Shown: piece by piece, positions 58,439-64,000 of the stretch | Layout of the letters: every line of letters begins with the position of its first letter | Numbering within the stretch: position 1 is the first letter of the stretch | Assembly (NCBI GenBank): GCA_037576215.1 | Contig: JBANDB010000001.1 | Location: forward strand, 7,192,001 to 7,256,000 | Origin: Armillaria gallica | Lineage: Eukaryota; Basidiomycota; Agaricomycetes; Agaricales; Physalacriaceae | DNA length: 64,000 nt | Direction: 5' to 3' | Notes under the pieces: model-generated | Told to the model about the DNA's origin: nothing | Database searches by the model: none | The model's input: the letters and a program-made list of their open reading frames with translations, nothing else | Program-made: the position numbers and the translations under genes

Positions 58439-58684
58439 GAATGCTATTGTGCGGAGGGACGCAGACTTGTGATCATATCGGGTGCATCCAATGTCGCTTA
58501 GTTAGTAAAAGTATCTTGTATGAAGCTGCATAGGACGTGTGCCTGTAATGTAGCTACTGGTTATCAACACTCTGATTTGTTTGCTCAATCCATTTCCGTT
58601 TGATTATCTTCAATTTGCCTGCCAGGAGCTTGCGGGGCAAACAGACCCACACATATCAACAATCTCTCCCTGATCTCTCCCCTT

Positions 58685-61600
58685 ATGCATGGGCGAAAAC
58701 GAGTGTACACTGTTTCACGAGCCGATGACTCTGATGATGAGCGCGACCTTAATGTGGTATTCACTCACAATCTCGCCATTGGAAAGGGCAAGACCAAGAG
58801 GCGTGTCACTGCCACGGTAACACAAGCACCAGCTGCGATACGTCAAACATCCATTTACTCACAGGGAGATTGGGTATCAGCTTGGGGGCTCGCTAACAAC
58901 AATCCGAACTGGGAGTCACAGGTGTGCAATTTGAAGGCCTCCATGGTTCATACCAAGCAGTTCAACAAATCAGTATGGTCGCACTTGGTCATCAACATAT
59001 GGCTGAGACTGACCGGGCATGTAGGACAATCCTCTATTGTATTGGTCCAGGCATCTAGGAGGGAAAGGTTATCGTCAAGAGGCGCTCCTGGAATTCCTGC
59101 ATTTGGAGGGTCGTGGAGACTATGCAAAGATGTCGAGGTGCACTTCTTGTCAGGATAGAGTTCATCACATCACTCCAGGCCAGCCTTTGTATCAGTGTGA
59201 AGAGTGCTGGGGAATAGAACTAGAGTGTGGTGCCTGTATTGTGACGAACCACCTTTGTCAGCCTTGCCATATCATTCAGGTATGCTCTCTTGGTCTGGAT
59301 CAGTCGTAGTGATTTTGGTGAGCTGACGAATCTCTGCAGTGCTGGTCCGGCACACACTTCAAAAAGGTACCACTGCATGAACTTGGACTGCGCATTCAGC
59401 TTGGCCATTCCTCCCATCGCTGCGTCAACCCTCGACCAGTGCCCGACAATTTCACGGTCATCCACTCCAATGGCATTCATCACATGGCTGTCAATTTTTG
59501 CTGGTGTGAACACCAAGCATCACCCCGTCAACAACTGCTGCACGTGGAGCTCTTCCCAGCGATGGTAGACAGTCCCAAGACTTGTGCAACATTTCGTGTG
59601 ATGGAACAGTTCCAGGTGCTTTCCGGCTCCGGAAAAATCTTGGCTTACAAGTTTCATCAAGCACTAGTGGCGATGACAGATTGCATGGGCATTCTGAAAG
59701 TCAAGGTGAGTTTGGTGCTGCCAAGAACGTTGCGACACAAGCTAATGGAGCCCAGTCAAAATATAAATCCTTGGCTCATCTGATATGCATGTTTGGCCAT
59801 ATCAAGATGCTGAAGATGGTGGGGTGTGGCAATGAGAAGGATGGGATCGTGACGACTCCACCCAGCGGCTTAGTGTTAAAGTGTCTGGCCTGCCTGCAAC
59901 CTGGAATAAATCTGCCCCTGGACTGGGATACTGCACCCCCCGAATTCCAGTAAGAGTTTCGGCTGTCTCTCTCACATGTGCTAATAACAACGATAGGTTC
60001 TTGTATATGCTCATTCTGGCCTTGGATGCTAATTTCAGACTCAAGAACTTGTATCGATCAAATTGGCAGAAAGACCTGGGTCTTCATACAGGACTCGCAT
60101 ACTTTGTGGAGCCGGTTAAGTACCTTGAGCACGTCACCTGGTTTGCCAGGCAAAAGGATATCTCCATGTGTAGCAGCTTTCAAACGCTTGCTCATGCAGA
60201 GTCGAGGAATGCGACAGGGCTTCGTGCTACAGGGGTTGGGATGTGTGTGTGTGTGAGACATGAGATCATAAGGCCTTGGCAGTGGGTAACTTGCAAAAGG
60301 GAGAACAGTGTGTGTGTTATCTGGTCTCCTACTTCTAGATATTCACTTATAGATCATAGGTATTGCAATATGGACTATATAGCCCTGTCAGCAGTGCAGG
60401 GACATGGCATCAAGTCACTGTTTTGGTCCTATGACATCGCCTGTCAATGGAAGCTCAACCTCTTCGAACGGATGGTGGAGCTGCTGTCAGCTTTTCAACA
60501 AGATCCCATTGATATCAAGTTCCGTTTCGCTGTACCCAAGTGCCATTGCAAAGGTCACAAGCTCAAATGTCAATGCTATCACAGCATGAATATCCAGATC
60601 ATCAGTCATACAGACAGAGAGGGTATTGAGCAAGCATGGGCCGAAATCAACGTCGTTGCCAATAGCACAAAGGAAATGGGGCCAGGTAATCGATATGATA
60701 AGCTGGACGGGCAGTTTGCAAGGCACAACTGGAAGAAGCTCGTAGGATTAGGTGCATGGTCCTGGAAAGAATAGCGGTGTTGATCTGATTGTGGGCTTCT
60801 AAGGTTCCTACCTCAGGCGGAAACAGAAGATAGCTAAGAAGAAGGCAATCAAGCACATCGAGGGATTTCAGGCTTTGACGGATGTGCTTCCACGCAATCA
60901 TTTTGCGAAGGAGTGGACTGCGGAGATTGAGAGTTGGGAATGGGATAATACTCTTCCCAGCCCATACTTCATTGAGGTCACTCATAAGTGGTTTCTATGC
61001 ATCTGCAGCCCACCATCTCACTTTTGTCAGATATGACAAAAGCAGAGGTGCTCCTAAACCTGAAAGAGCAGGAACAACTCGCAGCGCTTAAGGATGGCAT
61101 CTCATTCTCAGACTCGACGGCAGCCTCGTGTGTGGAACTGGCACTTGTAGTAGAGGATCTCCAGTAGGTAACTGTCCAGGTTTGTTGAGACCGGCCCTAA
61201 TCTACTATCTAGACGACGCCTCCTCCAGGATTTGAAGGATGAGGCCAATGAGACCTGCCTGCACAATGCGACCGACTTCTGCAAAAAAAACAGATCACGC
61301 TGCAAAAGCAACTCGCTTGCTTTCGCGAGCTACAGGCTATCACGATGCCATGTACACAGTCCATACTTTGAGAGGCTATCAGAGATCCTGGCAATGTGGA
61401 GCACCACAAGCTATGGTTGCCTTTGGAATTGGAGGAGCCCTTGTGTGTGAGAGGTTGCATGCTGGGGGTCTGTGAGGCTGAGGAAAAGCTTCGAGAGGCA
61501 CAGTGTAAGGATGCACTAGTTGCCCTGCGCTCCACTCTCCATGCCCATCACAGCCTCTTCACATGCCGCAAGAAGAATTTTCATGGACAGAAGCAGAACA

Positions 61601-62374
61601 TGCGCATCACAGAGGCAGCTCATCAGTTGGATACGAAGTGCAAATTGGCTGCATTGAAGTACAACATGGCACGGAATGCTTTGTTGATCCTGCGAGGACT
61701 GGGCGATTGGGAGCAGACCCTGCATGAATTGCAGACTAGTGACTGCATGTCACTGCATGGATCAGTGCTGGAGATTGATAGTAGCAGTGAAGAGGAGGAT
61801 GTAACGAAGGAGGGCCTGGCTGTGAAGAGACGGCGAATGCAGTCCCAACCACAAGGAGAGGGGCACAAAGAAGTGTCATGGATTTGGATGCAAGAGGGAG
61901 CTCTCGATGAGGCTCTAAATCAAGGTAGGCTTTCTTGGAGATGAGTTTACGCACTGGCTAATCGACGTCCATAATACAGCGGTCAAGCTTGAATGGTTGA
62001 AGAGTCGAGCTCGTTCAATGTGGTGGTGGGAAGAAGGGATTCTTGTAGAGGAGGAGATGCGCCGTACCCTGCTCTCTTTGGAATGGGAGGCTTGTAAATG
62101 GAGGGGATTAGGGAGCAGGTGGGAAGACTTGGATCCAGCAGGAACAAAGGGAGTGCAAGCCTATGCGGCCTACCAGGCGATACTCTATCAATGCCTAGGG
62201 ATACATTTCCGCACTCTGTGGGACATGAACGCTGAGGTCATTGCTGAGGAAGAACAGTCGGAGTCGGAGACTGAGGCAGATGGCCTGGGTGATCGCAATC
62301 ATCCAGAGGTGGGAAGCGGGAAATCAAGCCGTGTGCAACCAGCCAAGCCCTTGGGAGCCCCAACTCTTCTCTGA
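58685..62374 (+). pseudogene. KDZ transposase with CxC2-type cysteine cluster
   Basis: Would move the element. Exons: 58685-58972, 59025-59279, 59340-59705, 59756-59949, 59997-60307, 60360-60751, from 60804, and a last one from about 61980. A cysteine cluster (RCTSCQD, QCEECWG, ECGACIV) is followed by DNFTVIHSNGIHHMAVNFC and CATFRVMEQF. The core has ALDANFRLKNL, RYCNMDYIALSA-like, FWSYDIACQWKLNL and ANSTKEMGPGNRYDKLDGQF. The C-terminus is a long helical region ending with WWWEEGILVEEEMRR. A one-base loss near 60272 and another frame change near 61275 break it. No TGA of the CGA type is seen in this gene. Confidence 0.85.
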
Positions 62375-62588
62375 CATGGTGTACATCAGGCATCTGGCTG
62401 TGTTTTGGAATGTAATCGTACCATTTTTGTATTTTTTTCCCGTGAATGTATTTTTAGCGATCATGCTGGTGTCGGCCCCACATAGTTTTGCACAAATATC
62501 TGGTCAGCCACGAAAAGAGCCTGAAATTGGGCAAAATTGTGGATGTAAGCAGCATATTGCCAGAGGTGAGGCATTTGGGGTTCATAGT

Positions 62589-62612
62589 GCTTATAACCAG
62601 GTGGTTATAAGC
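62589..62612. repeat. 24 bp palindrome at right KDZ edge
   Basis: GCTTATAACCAGGTGGTTATAAGC is self-complementary except for the central two base pairs. The left edge has the related perfect palindrome GCTTATAAGC (52061-52070). The next Gypsy element starts at the following base. Confidence 0.85.
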
Positions 62613-63047
62613 TGTAATACCCGAACTTTCAATCTAGGGTAATGCAACAGCTGTATTGCGTTCATACAGTCACCGTTGAGTCCCGTGATGATTGACCATC
62701 AAGATTTGACTAATAGTGCTTAGCGAGAAGGAGTGTGTTTCGGTATGAATAAATGTTAGCTCAAAGCTAGGGAATATACAGCTTTGAGTACACTACTTAT
62801 ATACTAAAGTGAGGGTCTGTAATGGGTGCTAAGATGAGGGTACCATGTTAGAAAGTGAATAAGCCAAGTACACGGTAACTGAGAATAATATGTGTCGAGT
62901 ACACGTCAGGCGAGTGTGATGTGTTAGCGATGTGAAGATTTATGAAGGCTCTGTGGAGTTGTGGATCTAAAGATAAGATGAGGGTAAGCGCTGAAGATAA
63001 GATAAGATAAGAGGCGCTTAGATAAGGAAAATGAATAAATCATAACA
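62613..63047 (-). repeat. Gypsy 2, 3' LTR
   Basis: 435 bp, starting TGTAATACCCGAAC and ending CATAACA. It is shorter than the 474 bp LTR of Gypsy 1 through several small deletions. The two are clearly related but not recent copies of each other. Confidence 0.9.
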
Positions 63048-63253
63048 TTACCCCCCTGTTAAGGCAGGTGTCCCAACTGCCAGTATGCCTATCTTCCCGT
63101 CTTCTTCACTGCAATTCTGGACCCAAAGTTAGCGCCACAGCCTAAATGTCTGCGCTGCTCTTTTCTTTGGTCCCTATATGCAAGGGACTGAACGAAGAGG
63201 TGAATATTTCATGTAGGTGGTTGCAGGAGAGGGAGGGGTGAATCAGATCTGAG

Positions 63254-64000
63254 TTATGGTATTTCTGTCGGTTCGTACGGCGATTTTGTATATGTTAAAG
63301 GGTTGTCGTTGCCGCCGAATAAATCCCATAGTGGCTCTTGGTCGTACCATACCTTCTTTCCTGTGTTCTTGTCTGTGTAGGACTGCCAGTCCTGGGTTTT
63401 CTGTTTTTCGATGATGGAGTCTACGTGCTCCTTGAGATATTCATTGACGAGCTCGTCGGCGTCCATGTCTCCTTCCTTTACCCAGCTGTTTGATTCTGGT
63501 CCATATCCCTTCCATTTGACAAAGTAATCTGTGACCCAGTGCCATGGTTCCCCAGCTTTTCCTCTGACCTTTCGGTCTCTACTGTCGAGTACTTGCTCGA
63601 TTTCATAGTGCTCTTCACCGTCAATAAGATCAGGTGGTGGTGGAGGTGGCTGTTCTTGATTAGGGAATGCGGGTGGTGTGTAAGGCATCAGGAGTGATTC
63701 GTTGAATACTGGATGGATACGCCAGCCTGTTGGGAGTTTTAATTTGTATGCCAAAGCTCCGATTTTGGTGATGATGGGGAATGGGCCCATTCTTTTGTCT
63801 GCGAGTTTCTTTTTGGGATGTGGGAGATTAAGGTTGGTCGTGTCGAGCCATACCTTGTCTCCTACTTGGTATTCCACTGTAGGTCGTTTCTTTTTGTCGT
63901 ATTGGGCTTTCATCTGGTCAGCAGCTTTCTCGAGTGCTTGCTTTGCCTCGGCATGGATTTTCTGCATCTGTGAAACAAATGTGTTTGAGGCCAGTGTTCT
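63254..64000 (-). CDS. Gypsy 2 pol, C-terminal part (integrase tail, chromodomain)
   Basis: Open to the window edge without a stop. It includes VEYQVGDKVWLDTTNLNLPH, WRIHPVFNESLL and a chromodomain (HYEIEQVLDSRDRKV to VKWKGYGPESNSW). It ends about 50 residues beyond the Gypsy 1 stop, with WYDQEPLWDLFGGNDNPLTY. Codons that are His or stop in Gypsy 1 are intact here (for example KRMGPFP for KRTCPFP), so this copy is a better guide to the functional protein. Confidence 0.9.
   Translation of the reverse strand, partial: RTLASNTFVSQMQKIHAEAKQALEKAADQMKAQYDKKKRPTVEYQVGDKVWLDTTNLNLPHPKKKLADKRMGPFPIITKIGALAYKLKLPTGWRIHPVFNESLLMPYTPPAFPNQEQPPPPPPDLIDGEEHYEIEQVLDSRDRKVRGKAGEPWHWVTDYFVKWKGYGPESNSWVKEGDMDADELVNEYLKEHVDSIIEKQKTQDWQSYTDKNTGKKVWYDQEPLWDLFGGNDNPLTYTKSPYEPTEIP

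Larger units (their letters stand above)
52061..62612. mobile_element. Multigene KDZ transposon (about 10.5 kb)
   Basis: Left end GCTTATAAGCAGTTGCCCAAATGCC and right end (complement) TTATAAGCACTATGAACCCC then AAATGCC form imperfect inverted repeats. The right end carries a 24 bp near-perfect palindrome. Between them are a minus-strand six-exon gene, a RNase H1 N-domain gene, a basic companion gene and the KDZ transposase. Related gene sets accompany KDZ transposases in other Agaricomycetes, from general knowledge. The 8 bp target duplication expected for the family was not found, so the edges are approximate. Confidence 0.6.
62613..64000 (-). mobile_element. Second Gypsy copy of the same family, 3' end only
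   Basis: LTR 62613-63047, purine tract complement ttacccccctgtt, then pol. It continues beyond the window. The LTR shares TATATAAG and TAGCTTTGAGCTAA with Gypsy 1, so self-priming should apply here too. It inserted immediately next to the KDZ palindrome. Confidence 0.9.

Noticed and set aside
1..64000. CRISPR arrays, bacterial operons, Shine-Dalgarno sites or rho-independent terminators
   Set aside because: Introns and element content show a fungal nuclear genome, and no regularly spaced short repeats occur.

Overview
The window looks like repeat-rich chromosomal DNA of a basidiomycete fungus, most probably an Agaricomycete mushroom. This rests on short (about 47-60 base) GT-AG introns in every real gene, two copies of a DUF6535 membrane-protein gene, a KDZ transposase with a CxC2-type cysteine cluster, and a chromodomain Gypsy element. 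Species and order cannot be told from the sequence. I see no rRNA, tRNA, CRISPR array or bacterial-type operon. Almost nothing here is an ordinary intact host gene.

Layout. A locus unit (called A-B here) is tandemly repeated. Part A carries two unrecognised, decayed gene families: family M on the minus strand (five copies: about 540-2070, 14340-15496, 15985-17515, 42560-43748, 47564-48118) and family P on the plus strand (three copies: about 3950-5110, 18330-19400, 44200-45690). Part B carries a small conserved ORF and the DUF6535 gene (10037-14234 and 34346-42086). Unit 1 is about 1-14300. Unit 2 is 14300-20048 plus 33257-42100, split by a 13.2 kb insertion. Unit 3 begins near 42540, followed by a partial fourth A copy at 47560-49910.

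Mobile DNA has entered these units repeatedly, and paralogous empty sites in the same window prove many of the insertions. Examples are a 1.43 kb element with 32 bp terminal inverted repeats (2494-3927), a 1.35 kb element with TATAGG-type subterminal repeats inside DUF6535 copy 1 (11833-13177), a Copia element inside DUF6535 copy 2 (36068-40975), and a solo LTR (45886-46839). A tyrosine-recombinase element (about 20049-33256) has a 9 kb chromodomain Gypsy element (21539-30500) inserted into its ORF1. The right third (about 52061-62612) is a multigene KDZ transposon, followed by a second Gypsy copy that runs off the window (62613-64000).

Two results stand out. First, the Gypsy element has a primer-binding site that is the reverse complement of an LTR segment lying about 28 bases downstream of a TATA box. 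This is the signature of Tf1-type self-priming. The element also carries an extra ORF upstream of gag with a predicted membrane anchor. Second, at least eighteen in-frame stops in unrelated elements and in one host-like gene are all TGA. Where a paralogue or family motif shows the original residue it is arginine, which indicates CGA to TGA decay by C-to-T change at CpG. The A-B unit, pairing two unknown gene families with a DUF6535 membrane protein, is the best candidate for an undescribed system, but the copies seen here are mostly broken.
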